Part shown: positions 46,542 through 58,400 of the stretch, piece after piece
Layout of the letters: every line of letters starts with the position of its first letter
How positions within the stretch are numbered: the first letter of the stretch is position 1
From: Valencia hispanica
Lineage: Eukaryota; Chordata; Actinopteri; Cyprinodontiformes; Valenciidae
NCBI GenBank assembly: GCA_963556495.2
Contig: OY747710.1
Span: 20,653,500 to 20,717,499 of the forward strand
Direction: 5' to 3'
Length of the DNA: 64,000 nucleotides
Position numbers and translations under genes: made by a program
Notes under the pieces: model-generated
Databases searched by the model: none
What the model was told of the DNA's origin: nothing
What the model saw: only the letters and a program-made list of their open reading frames with translations

Positions 46542-47107
46542 GATAGTACTGCATACATGTACAGAAAGCACTTCCATTTAGCCCTTGAATAAGCAGAGCA
46601 TGACAAGTACCTATTTTAAGTACTTTAACGCTTCTACAACTATATTGTTTCCATGAAAAAATAATTCTGATTGTACTATAAAAATGAGAAAATACAAAAC
46701 TAAACTCTTAACTATTTAAAAAAAACTTACTAAAACGCCAGGCTTGTTGAGTGTCATTGTCTGTGATGTGATTGAAGCCTGGGTTTAACATCTATGACCA
46801 AACATAAGTAGAATACAACAGAAGACTAAACAAATACACATGTAACTATTGCAGACAACCTGAAAACTGAAGCCCCTTTTTAAAATACTGTTTGAAGACC
46901 TTTTATGTGTCCAGGTGAAATGTAGATTTGCAGCTTTCAGGGAGTCTACATAGAATATATCTAGTTTCCGACAAACACAAAGAAAAAGACAAACACTACT
47001 GAAAGGAAAACTTCAGTTTGTGAAATCATTGGGTTATACATACCAGTATGCATAAGTCTGCACATTCAGAGTCCAGAAAGAATACTGTCTATCTCCATGT
47101 ATCACTT

Positions 47108-47460
47108 ACAGTGCTTTGAAAAACAAAAACACCCCTTGAACTTTTTTCCCATTTTGTCACATTACAACAGCCCTCAATGTATTTTATTTGGATTTTAGGT
47201 GACAAGCCATCACAAAGTACTGTAGAACTCAGAGGTCAAACATAGTGGTGGAGGACAAAGCTGGTGGGGACTTACTCCAACAAACAAAGGTAGTTCCATG
47301 AAGCATTCGCGTGAGGGGTTTAATATAAATGCACACCGCTCTTTTGTGCGTTACTTTGTGTTGGTTGACATAAAATGCCAGTAAAAGACATCGTTTGTGG
47401 TTGCATTGAGACAAAATATGAAAAAAATGCAAAGGGTGAGAATAGTTTTACAAGGAAGTG
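47108..47460. mobile_element. Short Tc1-derived MITE
   Basis: The left side has ACAGTGCTTTGAAAAAC, then CCCATTTTGTCACATTACAA and a GGATTTTAGGTGACAAGCC segment. The right side has their degraded complements (GTTGACATAAAATGCCAG, TTGCATTGAGACAAAATATG). It has no transposase. It is the type of end-to-end derivative Tc1 leaves behind. Confidence 0.6.
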
Positions 47461-47496
47461 TGGGTGTTTTAGCACCCAGCCTTTTAAAAAAGTTCT

Positions 47497-48070
47497 TTTA
47501 ATAGGACTTTTCCACTAAAAAAGAACTGGTGCTAGTTTGATGCTGGTGCCAGAGCCAGTGCTCAATCGGTTCTGTCAAAGAACTGGTTGCTTTTCCACCG
47601 AGACAAGTCAGTGCTGCATCAAAATGTCATCCAAAGCGCTACAACGGTACTGTATACTCCCACATGGGGAGACGAAAACAGGAAGCGCACGCACAGAGAG
47701 ATATTTTAATAACGGAGGAGCTCATCGTGCTCTTACAAGTGCTGCTTTTGTGCTTCCATATTTTCCTGGATAATATGTTCTTGGTTACGTCTATTTTCCA
47801 TTGAGGTGAAATTAGCGGTTGTGTGTTTCGCCTCGCTACACAAATTTTTTGTAATCCCACCCCCACACCTTGGTTGCGTCACCATGCGGGCGGGGGAGAA
47901 AGCGTTTCTTAGAAACAACCAGCTCTAGTCCAGCAAGAAGTTGGTGCTAAGTTAAGCACCGGTTTGGAACTAAAAAAACGGGTGCTTTGGCAGTGGACAA
48001 CCAAAGAACCGGTTCCAAGTCAGACACCGAACTAGCACCGGAACCAAATCGGTGGGAAAACGCCTAAAAG
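47497..48070. mobile_element. MITE with CCGGT-rich subterminal repeats
   Basis: The left end (TTTTAATAGGACTTTTCCACT) and the complement of the right end (TTTTAGGCGTTTTCCCACC) are imperfect inverted repeats. Both sides hold repeated (A)ACCGGT and GGTGCTA motifs. No intact frame. Superfamily not set. Confidence 0.6.
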
Positions 48071-48315
48071 GTTTTAGGAGGTACTGAGAACAAACCGACC
48101 ATGGCTCAGACAATCATTGCTACCTTTGACCTGAATCCATCACGTCCCTTTGTCACTGTCAGCAGGAACTGGATTTAAAAGGTTCATGTGGTCTGAAAGC
48201 ACGTTCAGATTGATAGGGCTCAAATGTTTGTGTAAATAAAACATCCACACAATCTCCAAAAAGCTCAGGTTTAAGTGTCGATTCCAATGAGACAACAGAA
48301 ATGAGAGAACAGCCA

Positions 48316-51300
48316 TCACTCGCGCAGACAGTTGATTGAGGCACAGATCTTCAGAGCTGGACCCAGTTTAATGTTCATGGTGGAGATTAGGTGGTCCTCT
48401 CGCAGCAGAAGCAGAGCCTGTCCATCTATTTCCTGCGACAGAAACTGCGCAGCCAGCTCCTCGCAACCTAAACCCAGCAGGAAGTCAACGAGACAGGTCA
48501 GCAAAGACGTCCAGAACACATTTAAACAATGTAAGACAAACAGCAACGTGGCTGCTAACCCTGAAGTGAGGAGATGAACTTGCAGACTTCCTCCACGCTC
48601 CACTGAGCCGGTGTAGCGGAGAGGAAATTGGCTCCTTCGATCAGGAGGCTTCCAGGTGCCGAGCTGTCGGAGGGAGGAGCGCTGTGCCCAGCTCTGGAGC
48701 AGGAGCGTAAGGAGCTTCTTGACAGCGAGGAGTCATCCTCCTCTTCCTCCCCCTCGCTGGATACGTCTTCTGAGCGACTTGACTCTGAGTGACACTACGA
48801 GGGAGATAAGGGAGGGCAAAACGGTTTTAAACTTAACACTGAAATAGTAATACTTCTTAATACTGATGTTCACACTTAACTTCTTACATGTCAAATATTC
48901 AGACTTTTTTTAACTGAGGTTTTCAGCTTTTTTACCTCCACCAGGAGGTAATTTTTTCATGCCCATCAGTCTGTCTGTTTGTTTGTTGGCCTGTTAGCAA
49001 TATAACTCAAAAAGGTAAGGATGGATTTTGATGAAATTTTCTGAAAATGTCCATGGTTGATCCGACGGGAAGAGCGTATCCACCCACCGACCAGCGGTGC
49101 TACCGTGGACTCCTCTCCCGCCTCATAGACGGATGACCTTGAACAGGAGCCCCGCTACGGTTGAAGCATATGCACAGCATATTAATTGTGGATGGGCAAA
49201 TCTCCCATCTCTGCTGGAAGATCACAGCGACACCACGAACACGGCCATGCGTCTCATTAACAGACTTTTTATTGGAAAAGTACTGACAATTAGAATTAGA
49301 CAACAACATGGGGATGTGGGGGGAATGAGTGGCCCTGGCGAAGGTCTGAGGTCAACATGGGGATGTGGGGGGAATGAGTGGCCCTGGCGGAGGTCTGAGG
49401 TCTCTGGGGGCTTGTCTAGTTGAAATAATGGACAGCAAATACTAAAAATGGCCATTTCTGGGAAAAATAATAATTTGAATCCCAGGGTTCAAGTCTTCTT
49501 TAGCACAACATGAGGTTCCCAGAGTAGACAGAAAGAGCTACTCATGCTTTACAACTGGACGTAGATCTGGACTGCGTCATCCTCCCGGGTTGTGTCCTCA
49601 CAGGCGGCGGACAGGCCAGGAGCCGCTGGAGCTTTGCTGGTGTCCCCTTCAGCTGGATTGGAGAGCCGGAGATCAAAGAAAAAGGCCGGACAACTCCTCC
49701 AGTCCGAACTGCACACGGAGAGCATGCTGGGCACCATTACTGTCGTAGGAGAAAATATCCTCTTCCTTTAACAAGGACGAGGCTGCAGTCCCATATGCGT
49801 TTTTTAAACATTTTTTATATTTATTAAGTAGATCGGCCAGAATCATCATACAGGGCCCCAGAGTTCGCAAAGCTTGAACTCTCGCACCCTCTCATTCCTC
49901 ACAAATTATGGTTTAAAGTAATTCAATATAATCCTCCTCACTCCCTCCTATGCCACCTTGACCTCTAGTCCCACAAGGTTAAAAAAACACTTCATACTGC
50001 AGAGCAAAAGGGAATCAAATCTGCTCCACACTGACGTCTGTTTAAACACAGATGATCTCTACATGACATACTCCCTAGATGCATTAACTAACATGTAATT
50101 AATCAATTAACTCACATGACCTTGAAATATGCCCATCACAATGACAAGTTTGTCCTAAACATTACAAGTGGTTTACATTTATAATATATATTTAAGACAA
50201 CTTTGTGCTTTAAAAAGTAAATTATGATTATGCTCCTATTGTATATGAAATTAGCATAAAAACTACTCTGCCTGCGTGTCAGCAAAGACAGCTGAGATTT
50301 AAAGGAGTCATGACCTGTAATGTTCACTATTCCACAAGAAAAAATTTATGTTATGATTGCCTAACGATTATACACTGGCCGGGAAGCCGATATTTAAAAG
50401 TGAAGCGTTTGTTTACCCCTGGGTTCGTCAACCAGCCCACATGCACGCGCACTCAAATACGTGATTTTAATTTCTGGCCGACTTGACGTCAAGTCGGCGC
50501 AGGATATACCATATATAGACATCGCAGACCTATGCTGCAGGAAGCCAGCCCTCCCTCTCTCCCCTTTCCCCCTCTCCCCCTCATATTCAGTCGAATTCTA
50601 GTGATGGGAATTCCAGCTCTTTTTAGAGAGCCAGTTCTTTTGGCTTGGCTCACCATAAAGAGCCGGCTCTTTCGGCTCCCAAGTGGCTCCTCAGATTTTC
50701 TGTTGCTTAAAGTGTATTTATTACCCATATTAATGCAAAACGATGTGTACCAAATGTACCAAAACAAGCGGGGGGATGAAAAAATAAAAAAACGGCTCCC
50801 AATGACGAGCCGGCTCCCATCGTTCACTTCAAAGAGTTAGCTCTTAGAGCCGGTTCGTTTGCGACCGACACATCACCGATTCGAAGTACGAACCCGACCG
50901 TGAAAGATGCAGAAAGTTTCTTCACGCAATGATGCATGAAGAAGACATATTCATGTCCGCCTTTTATTTTAATCAGCTAAATCAGCTAAAACCATTTCTA
51001 CCAGAAATGTAGTGCACACATGAGTTGCTCTATTGTTGACTGTCAGAATCAACATGGAAATATTTTTTCTATTTTTTTACGCCGGAATCCTTTACGAATT
51101 TGGGACAATATCAGGCGATGTTGGCATCAAAGTTCCGTTTGGAAAAAGGGGCCATTCCAACAATCAGAGACTTGCCTGCAATTGAAACGGTAAGGCTGTG
51201 TTTTTATTGCTCTACTGTGTGTAACAAACAGCAGCTAACTGCTAATGTGGCTATTGTATGCTAGCGGGAGTAGTAGATATGGGTTAGATATGCTGAAGCG

Positions 51301-54300
51301 TTACCTGCGGTGTCAACCCCCCTCCTTCCTGCCACCAATCAACCCGCCCCTCATTTGCATTATTACAATGCCCGTCCACGACAGCCAAAATATCACATCA
51401 AATCTCACGAGACAATAATGCCTTCAGAAATAAGGGTCAGAGGAGCTCTGTTTATTTTTTTCAACTTTTCTTTTTTAGAAGGGCCTGAAAGACTATAATA
51501 GAGCGTGGGTATCCAAGATAATACTAGGTTATGACTCCTTTAATAACTGTAAGATTTCTTTTTAAGAGAAATCAGAAGAATGCCGGCGGCCTCTTTCTTT
51601 AAAACAACAGATCTCACCTTGACAGAAAGATGCTTGCTTGACACTTTACTGTAGGTGCTATTTGAGCTGCCCCTTCGAGAAGGACCTCTGCGTTTAGTGG
51701 AGCTCTCTGTGGGATTTGAAGGTAGTGGCGGCCCCCCACCACTTCTCCCTCTGCTGGACTTGTAGTGCTGGCTGCAGCTTACGTTATACCTGAAAGTTGA
51801 GAAGTTCAGTCTGCAGCCGCTTCCTTTTACTCTAAGACATGTTAGATCACATTATGAACAGGAAGTAATTAGTTTTTATATGGACTCTTCAGAATAAAAA
51901 AAAAAATTATCTCAAGTTATGCACAGCTTTATGTTAGTCTGTGACATAAACGTCCCGTAAATTACATTGGAGTTTGGGGGGGTGAAAACTTTTGCAAGAT
52001 AGTGTAGCAGTATCTTTATGAGAGATGAAACTGTACCTCTTAGCACAGGTATTTGAACAGAACCTCTTTGAACCCCGGAACTGGCTAGCTGGAGCAAAGC
52101 ATCCGCAGTACTCACATTTCAACACTGAGAAATAAAAAAATTAAAAACAGTCTGAGCATTGACCCCAAAAAAGAAAAAATGAAAACAGCGTAAATAAATT
52201 AATCTTTACATACATGGAGGGCCATTCTCTGTGTGGCCAACCAGGGCAAAATCTCTGTCTTTGAGGAGTCCAGCGACCTGCCAAACAACAGATAAGTTAA
52301 CATGAAAGCTACTTCTAGGGTCCGTACATATATCTAAAGAAAAACAAAAAAAAAACAGATGTTTCCTGTTCGTTACGTTCATTTTACTATGGATTTCTGG
52401 CACTGACATTTCTAGGAGAAAAAGGGTAGCAAGGACACAAGAATAAAGGCAAGAAAAAAAATGATGGTACAATATGAGGGAGGGAGGAAAATACACAAGG
52501 AAGCAAGGAAAGGTAAAAGAAAAGATAGAAAAAAGCAACTAAGGAAATAAAGGAAGGAAGGGTACAAGGCAGAAAGAAAGGAAAGACCCAATGAAGGATA
52601 GATGGAAGGAAAAATGACACAAGGTAGGAAAGAAAGGGGGACACAAGTAGGATGCAGGAAAGGTTGGAAGGACAGAAAGAAGTGAAGAAAAGACAAGAGG
52701 AAAAGAAGAAAGGGAACAATGAAGAACAGTAGGAAAGAAGAAAGTACCTGAGGGTGGAAGGATACAAGGAAGGAGGGAAGGAAGCAAGGAAGGATGAAAG
52801 CAAAGAGAGAAGAAAGAAAAGACAGAAGGAATGACATAAGGGAGAGAGGATGGAAGGTAGGATAAAAGAAAGTACAGTACATGAGGAATGAAGGAAGGAT
52901 GAAAGGAAGGACAAAGGGGTAGGGAAAAAAACTCTGAAAATAGATTTTTCCACACCCTTATTGAGTTTTCCCTTCTTATGCGAGCCTGGAAAATACTGAA
53001 ATTAAATTCCAGACTTTTCCAGAATTTCCCAGACAGCATAAGAAAAATGAACCTTTTATTGTGATTAACATATTTGGACACTGTTCAATGTAGCGGCAGA
53101 GATCACTTACAGGGAAGGGCTCAGCTCCCTCTTGAATAACAAAGCCCTCAATGAGATGAGTGAGAACTTGAGGTTTGACCACTGCCTGAGGAACTTTGTC
53201 CCCATGGCCGACTCTGGACAAGGGCAGAGGCAAGGAAAGGGTCGGGGGAGAGGAGAACGTTGCATCTATGGGAGGAGCTGAGGAGAAATGAAATGTATAA
53301 AAATAGAAATATAAATCAACAACGGGTAAACTCGCCTAATAACAATTTTCTATTTGATTTAGAGCAGCCAAAAAGAATTACCCGAGTCCTTTGTGGGGGC
53401 AGGAGATAAAGGAGGAGCAGAATCTTTCATGGGGGCAGAATCTGATGTTTCTGACATCTCATTTGGTGCATCACTCTCAGATTTTCTCTTCAGAGAGCCG
53501 GTGGATGGCTTTGTCTGAAAGAATGTGAAAAAAATGCATTGAGAAATAGCAGTTATCACTTTTTTTTTTAAACACAAAGCAAACAGAGCAGGACATCCTG
53601 ATCTTACCAGGGCAGAACTGCTGGGAACTGAGCTGAGAGCCACACCAGATGGACTCTCCTGAGCTGTGTTGCTCCGCGCCTGAGCCAAGGCCACCGCTTG
53701 TGGGTTCCCTACCAAGCTCTGCCTGGCTCCCACCAGCTGGACCGGGATGTGTGGAGGGTTATGACCCCCCGTGTTAACCTGATTGTTGCTTGGTGGTGCT
53801 GGGAGTATCGGAGGCGGTTGCCGAGGGGATAGCTGAACGGGTAAGCGGTGTCCCTGAGCCGTCTTGGGCTGTATCGGGACGGGACCCTTTTCTATGTTCG
53901 AGTTTGCCTGTTGAAGGGGCTGCACCACCAGAGTCTGTGGGTTCATGTTGGCCTTCGGTGCCACGGAACTGATTGGGTAGCCCTGGGTGGAGGTAGTGAC
54001 GTTTGAAGTGGGCACCAGGATAACGGGGGCAGCGGAGGGGGACAGGAGAAGCTGAGGGATAGGAAGCGCAGGGGATGGGGAAGAGGAGGACGGGGCTACA
54101 GACCCTGCAGGTGTGACAGTCATGGCAGCCTGGTTCCCAGTCTTCACAGTCAGGGTGCTGGAGGCAGATGGTTGATTAAAACTGGCTTTGGCCACCTGTT
54201 GCTGCTGCTGTGGCTGCAATTGCTGCTGCTGAGCTGTCTGAGGGAAAGTCTGTTGCTGCTGAGCTGTCTGAGGGAAAGTCTGTTGCTGCTGCTGAGTGAG

Positions 54301-56004
54301 AGGAAAACTGCCGGAATCCTTCCTCTCTACATTTTCAGCCTTTACAGCGACTGCCTTGGTGTTAGAGGCACAGTGTAGAGCCAGGTTCTGCACCTGGGAA
54401 ACAGAGAAACAAGAACTTTGTGGTGAAGCAGAGTCCGTTAGCTATAACACCTGAGACTTATCTTCAAATGGATCAGACCTGATCGTTGTCAGACTGGGTA
54501 CTTGTTGTGGTGGAAGCAGCGTCATGCTGTTGCTGCTGTTGGGGTTGTGTTTGTGTCTGAGCTACCGTCGCTACGGCGGCTGTCGTCCCGCCGGGCATGA
54601 AGATGAGCTGAGGGGCGAGCGATGTCCTCAGATTGCGGTTCACCTACACAAAGAGAAGAATAAATGTTCAGATCTTTGGTGATGTCTTTTAGGCACATGA
54701 TGAAGTACTCAGAAAACTGCTTATGGCTGTTTTTACTACCTTGGTTTTGCTTTACATACACTAGGCATGAGCCTGTTGTTTTAACCAGCTTAGCACCGAA
54801 ATTTACCATCACCCTGTTCCTACACTGAAAAAAAGAGTATGCAGCTCCAACTTAAATAAATTGCGTTAATTGGTTACATGTAATTGAATTAAGTTAATGG
54901 AACTTAATTTATTCACATTTGTTTAACTTGACAACTTAATGAACGTAATAAATTTACTTGGATAAACTTAGTTCAATTACATGTGAACAATTAACGCAAT
55001 GTATTTAAGTTGGATCACCGATTCTAGTTTTTTCAGTTTACAGAATACTTAATGAGATGCTAGAGAAAGTGCTGGAGTGACCAGTTTTCTCTCGCTTTTT
55101 AAAGCATAGAGTAACACTCACCCTAAGATACATCTGTCCCTGTCCTGCAGAGTTTCCACTCAACAGCACTGACTGGTTGAGAGCTGTTGTCGTTGCAGAG
55201 GTAGCCGGGCCGTGTGGACGAGGACTGCTCATAGTCCCACCTGCAGATGTCGTGCTTAAATTTACCTGCAGTAAACATAGAAATTGTAAGTTTTTATAAA
55301 GCCCTAAAATCTGCTTATAAAACTGATAGAAGATTATGTAAAGCTTCGACAAATAAACTTAACAGTGGTGGGGGCCTGCGACATGCTGTTACTCGAAGTA
55401 TTGGACTGACGACTAGCAGCAAGCGTGGCCTGGTAAAAATAAAATTAACGCTAAGTAAGTAAAAATTTGATTAAAGTTAATCCATATAGTTCATTTAATG
55501 ACATAAATAACAAAATGCTGTGCACAGGAAAAATCAAAAAGCATTAAAAATAAGAACATCCGAAAAGAAAAGCTAAAGCAATAAGAATTAAAATAAAACT
55601 TTTAAAGCACACGGGTACTGCTACTGATTACTATATTATTGTGCAAGGTTTAAATTGTTGTCATATTTGTACCTGTTGCACAGCAAAGTTTTGCAGTTGG
55701 GCAGTACTGATCTGCTGCTGCAGCATGAGCTGCTGGAAGTACTGGGCTGCATTAGGCTGTCTTTGCAGAGCTTGGAGAGCCTAGACAAACAAAACAACAC
55801 ATATTTCTTCAAGATGAATTCAAATGGTTACTTTAAATAACAATGGGAATTTTGAGACACCAGTTTATAACCACAATCCCTCACCTGTACAGCTTGTCTC
55901 TCATACAAGGACATGCGGGCTATCTGGGGTGCACGGGAGTTCCCACTCTGAGTCTGAGTGTTTCCGTTTGTGCTGCTTGTGTTTTGGTCTTCGCCTGAAT
56001 CCAT
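48316..56004 (-). CDS. phc1: Polyhomeotic homolog 1, Polycomb PRC1 subunit
   Basis: Nuclear scaffold of canonical PRC1, needed for Polycomb body clustering and gene silencing. Thirteen coding exons (minus): 55885-56004, 55673-55780, 55364-55429, 55122-55265, 54479-54643, 53608-54393, 53382-53514, 53111-53277, 52214-52277, 52037-52124, 51618-51789, 48560-48794, 48316-48467; phases agree; 799 aa (human about 1004). In order: MSLYERQAVQ plus ALQALQRQPNAAQYFQQLML at the N-terminus, Gln-rich and Ser/Pro-rich centre, HD1 (VVKPQVLTHLIEGFVIQEGA, residues about 537-563), FCS zinc finger (CEYC...CSNTC, about 585-614), and a C-terminal SAM domain (WSVEEVCKFISSLQG; ALKICASINCL). The FQQLMLQQQ stretch favours PHC1 over PHC2. 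An acidic EGEEEEDDSS tract precedes the SAM domain. Confidence 0.95.
48930..49410. repeat. Dispersed repeat copy 2 with 49-bp tandem duplication
   Basis: 48990-49045 matches the repeat at 19290-19345. A 49-bp unit (GGGATGTGGGGGGAATGAGT core) occurs twice at 49304-49352 and 49353-49401 with one visible difference. It lies in the phc1 intron between the exons at 48560 and 51618. Confidence 0.65.
49410..50598. other. phc1 intron, no gene recognised
   Basis: Mixed-composition intron sequence. Short frames on the minus strand (49549-49870) have no recognisable family and overlap each other out of frame. Confidence 0.4.
50599..50878. mobile_element. hAT-like MITE
   Basis: The left end is TAGTGATGGGAATTCCAGC and the complement of the right end is CGGTGATGTGTCGGTCGC. 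Both sides are packed with GAGCCGGCTC/AGAGCCGG motifs in inverted orientation. No coding frame. The 8-bp duplication could not be identified, so the boundaries are approximate. Confidence 0.6.
50880..51600. other. phc1 intron, nothing further recognised
   Basis: No repeat boundaries or open frames of note before the exon at 51618-51789. Confidence 0.4.
52420..52925. repeat. Purine-rich imperfect repeat (GGAAGGA-ACA type)
   Basis: About 500 bp almost free of pyrimidines, with variants of GGAAGGAAGG and ACACAAGGAAG. It is the opposite-strand counterpart of 28255-28545. The long Ser/Phe/Leu/Pro frames on the minus strand are composition artefacts. It lies in a phc1 intron. Confidence 0.8.
54222..54290 (-). 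repeat. 30-bp tandem repeat in phc1 coding exon
   Basis: On the minus strand a 10-residue unit TFPQTAQQQQ is repeated head to tail within the Gln-rich part of phc1 exon 6. The DNA copies (GAGCTGTCTGAGGGAAAGTC core) are identical over at least 25 bp. Confidence 0.8.
54824..55037. mobile_element. Palindromic MITE in phc1 intron
   Basis: Inverted arms: ACTGAAAAAAAGAGTATGC and the complement of GATTCTAGTTTTTTCAGT at the ends. Inside, TAAATTGCGTTAATTG pairs with CAATTAACGCAATGTA, and TACATGTAATTGAA with TTCAATTACATGTG. Length 214 bp, non-coding. Confidence 0.78.
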
Positions 56005-56097
56005 GTTTGCTGCTAGAAACCAAAAAGAAACCTCAATGACTGGAACGGATCACAGAATATTTCAGCACTTTCCACAGTAGTTTTTATCCATATATAC

Positions 56098-56511
56098 TAG
56101 GGATGTGTATGGTAAAAATTTGGCAATGCGATATATATCGCGATACAGAGGAGATGATACGATATATTGCGATACTATGAGTAAGAATATTTGTTGTGAT
56201 TTTTAAAACTGAATTTAACTGTATAAAACCTGTCACATCATTCTAAACACTCCAACCTGTTTCATACTTTAACACATCCAGTTTTATTACTAGTTCTAGT
56301 TGATCCACAGGAACAAAGAAGGTGAAAAGAGCCACAAACTACAAATCATACTTTTATATTTACTACAAAAATGACTGTCATCAATAATGGTTCCATTCAA
56401 ATCCTAAAAATAAATTTTAAAAAATCACAATTTTTTCTTGAATATCGATACAATATCGAAAAAATAAAACATCGCAACATATCGGTGTATCGATATTTTC
56501 TTACATCCCTA
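56098..56511. mobile_element. hAT MITE with perfect 8-bp target duplication
   Basis: The ends TAGGGATGT and ACATCCCTA are inverted, with CGATAT/ATATCG-rich subterminal blocks. It is flanked by ATATATAC at 56090-56097 and again at 56512-56519. It has no coding capacity. It lies between the first coding exon and the untranslated exon of phc1. Confidence 0.9.
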
Positions 56512-56519
56512 ATATATAC

Positions 56520-57582
56520 ATTGAAACTGTCTTGTTTTAAAGGCAAAATGAAAACTGACATAAATGGTTCCCACGTGTTTGGTAATTTAAATATCCATAC
56601 TTTTCCACACTTAATTTGTCGGATTATTTGTTCCAATTATAATCAAATAATCCCTGTAGATTTTGTCCTGTTATCTTTTTATCTTTACTCCAGTGAAAAA
56701 GTTAAAACTCTGTTAATTTTGTCAAACAGTAACTGGGTATTGAATAAATGTAATGTCAAATGAAAGTATATACATTTGTAATTGTTTGAAGCCTTCTTTA
56801 AAAATAATTGATGCTAATAAACAAATCTCTAATAAAAATAGCTGCTGATGTCAATAATAATTTCCAGCAGTTGTAAGAACTGTGAACAGAAACCAAAAAG
56901 ACCAACTAAGGTTTCAGATGGCTAACTTGTGTAAGCTGAGGTTTTACCAACCAGAAGGTTGGTCATATTAGGAAAGGAATCATACAGCTATCATTAAAAA
57001 TCTTTGCATTTCTGCTCTTTATAGAAAAACACAAGGACAACAAACAGATATTAGTGGTCTAATTAGTCAGGCTATCTGCTCAAGGGGAGCCTGCAGTCAG
57101 CTGCTAAACAGATATGATGGCCGTAGCATTTCAAGTATAGTTTTAAAACACCTCTGGCTTGATAAGAGTGATGGGTGGCACTAGTTTCTAGCATCATCGT
57201 TAATCACAACTACGAATACGTCCAAAAAGCCAGACTTCCATGCAAGGGAATAGTGTAGGGGCTCTCTTTAGGTCAGCTGAATGTCAGTGCACAGCAACAG
57301 CTGAATCCAGAGAATCATATGAATGATTTTTTTTTGCTGCTATTTTGAGACTATAAAAAAGTTTTAAAACCTTGGCATATCTTGACTGTCTGTCTTTCTA
57401 TGATACAAACTCATCATATAAATATATATATCATATAAATTCTCCTTGTTTTACTAATATACTGAAATATTGATCTAAATATTTTTGATAATGTTAAAGA
57501 AAACTGAGACAAAATTTTTTTTTTTTTTTTTACTTTTGCACCCTTTCAAGGCTGTGTAGCTAGAAACCCAGGACACAAATGC

Positions 57583-57621
<39 letters not shown>

Positions 57622-58170
57622 GTTGTGTTATCATTAGAGAAAGAAAGCATGTGTCAAGCTTCTAGCGTCTTAATCTTGATTTAAATTAAAGTTTAAACAG
57701 TGACTGTGTGTTATTCCTCACTTCACCACCACAGCCAGATCAAAATAAGTGTGGACAAAAACTGGCGTTATAGTTTCTCATTAGCAAAACAGCTGTAAAC
57801 ATGAAAGGTGGATGTGAGCAAAAGAACACAAAAGAAAAGTTCATAAGATCACAAAAAAACAAGCTATTCATCCATCGGTGGCTAACCAACTCTTGCTACT
57901 TAGTTATTACTCTTCCACACAGCGTGTTGTCTTAATTATAACATTTGAACTTGGATGCATACTGTGAAAGCACCCTGATGTTAGAAACAATGTCTTTGGG
58001 TGTTAAACACTTGACGGAACTTACAACGAAACAAAGTATTTGGCGTGAACTAGTAGTTACACACATGCTAACCAGTTAGCAATGTTAGCTGCTTTCAACA
58101 GGCAGAGATGACAACAGTGGCTCTTCCAGCAGTCCTCCTGCTCTGCAACTTTTAGTCTATTCAATTGCTT
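56520..58170. other. phc1 5' intron
   Basis: AT-rich intron sequence with a T-run (57512-57531). No gene was seen other than the microsatellite listed separately. Confidence 0.45.
57584..57620. repeat. ATT microsatellite
   Basis: About 12 uninterrupted copies of ATT. Confidence 0.95.
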
Positions 58171-58172
58171 AC

Positions 58173-58400
58173 CTCTATTCAGGCTTGTCTGTCCTTTTCA
58201 CAGAATATAAACTAATCAAAGTGGCCCTGATTTCTTTTTGAAACTGGAAACAACGACTGAGCCTTTGAGGACTTTTGCCTGCAGTGAAACCCCGCCCCCT
58301 GCCACTCTTTTTCTTCTTTTTTCTTTGTTTGTACACTGGAAGGTCTTTAGGGGGCGCTGTGGCACAGCTGACCTGTGAGTGAATAGACAGGAGACATGGA
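58173..58400 (-). promoter_or_regulatory. phc1: phc1 untranslated first exon and promoter
   Basis: A donor (GTAAGC on the minus strand, intron from 58172) ends a probable 5'UTR exon that splices to the acceptor at 56012/56013, eight bases before the phc1 ATG. A GC box (CCCCGCCCCCTG, about 58290) lies upstream. No TATA box is obvious. The exact start is not visible. Confidence 0.5.

Larger units (their letters stand above)
46545..48315 (-). other. phc1: phc1 3'UTR region with two embedded MITEs
   Basis: No coding frame. It lies between the phc1 stop and its likely poly(A) signal, so it is probably a long 3'UTR. It carries a Tc1-derived MITE and a CCGGT-rich MITE. Confidence 0.5.

Noticed and set aside
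47537..47773. 78-codon plus-strand frame with GGAHRALTSAAF
   Set aside because: Lies within a MITE whose ends are visible; no homologue recognised.
49549..49870. Possible small exon on the minus strand (GLSAACEDTTREDD)
   Set aside because: Neighbouring phc1 exons already join in phase without it; no conserved counterpart known.
52387..53081. Long minus-strand frames rich in Ser, Phe, Leu and Pro (up to 188 codons)
   Set aside because: They come from the purine-rich simple repeat in a phc1 intron, overlap each other in several frames and match no family.
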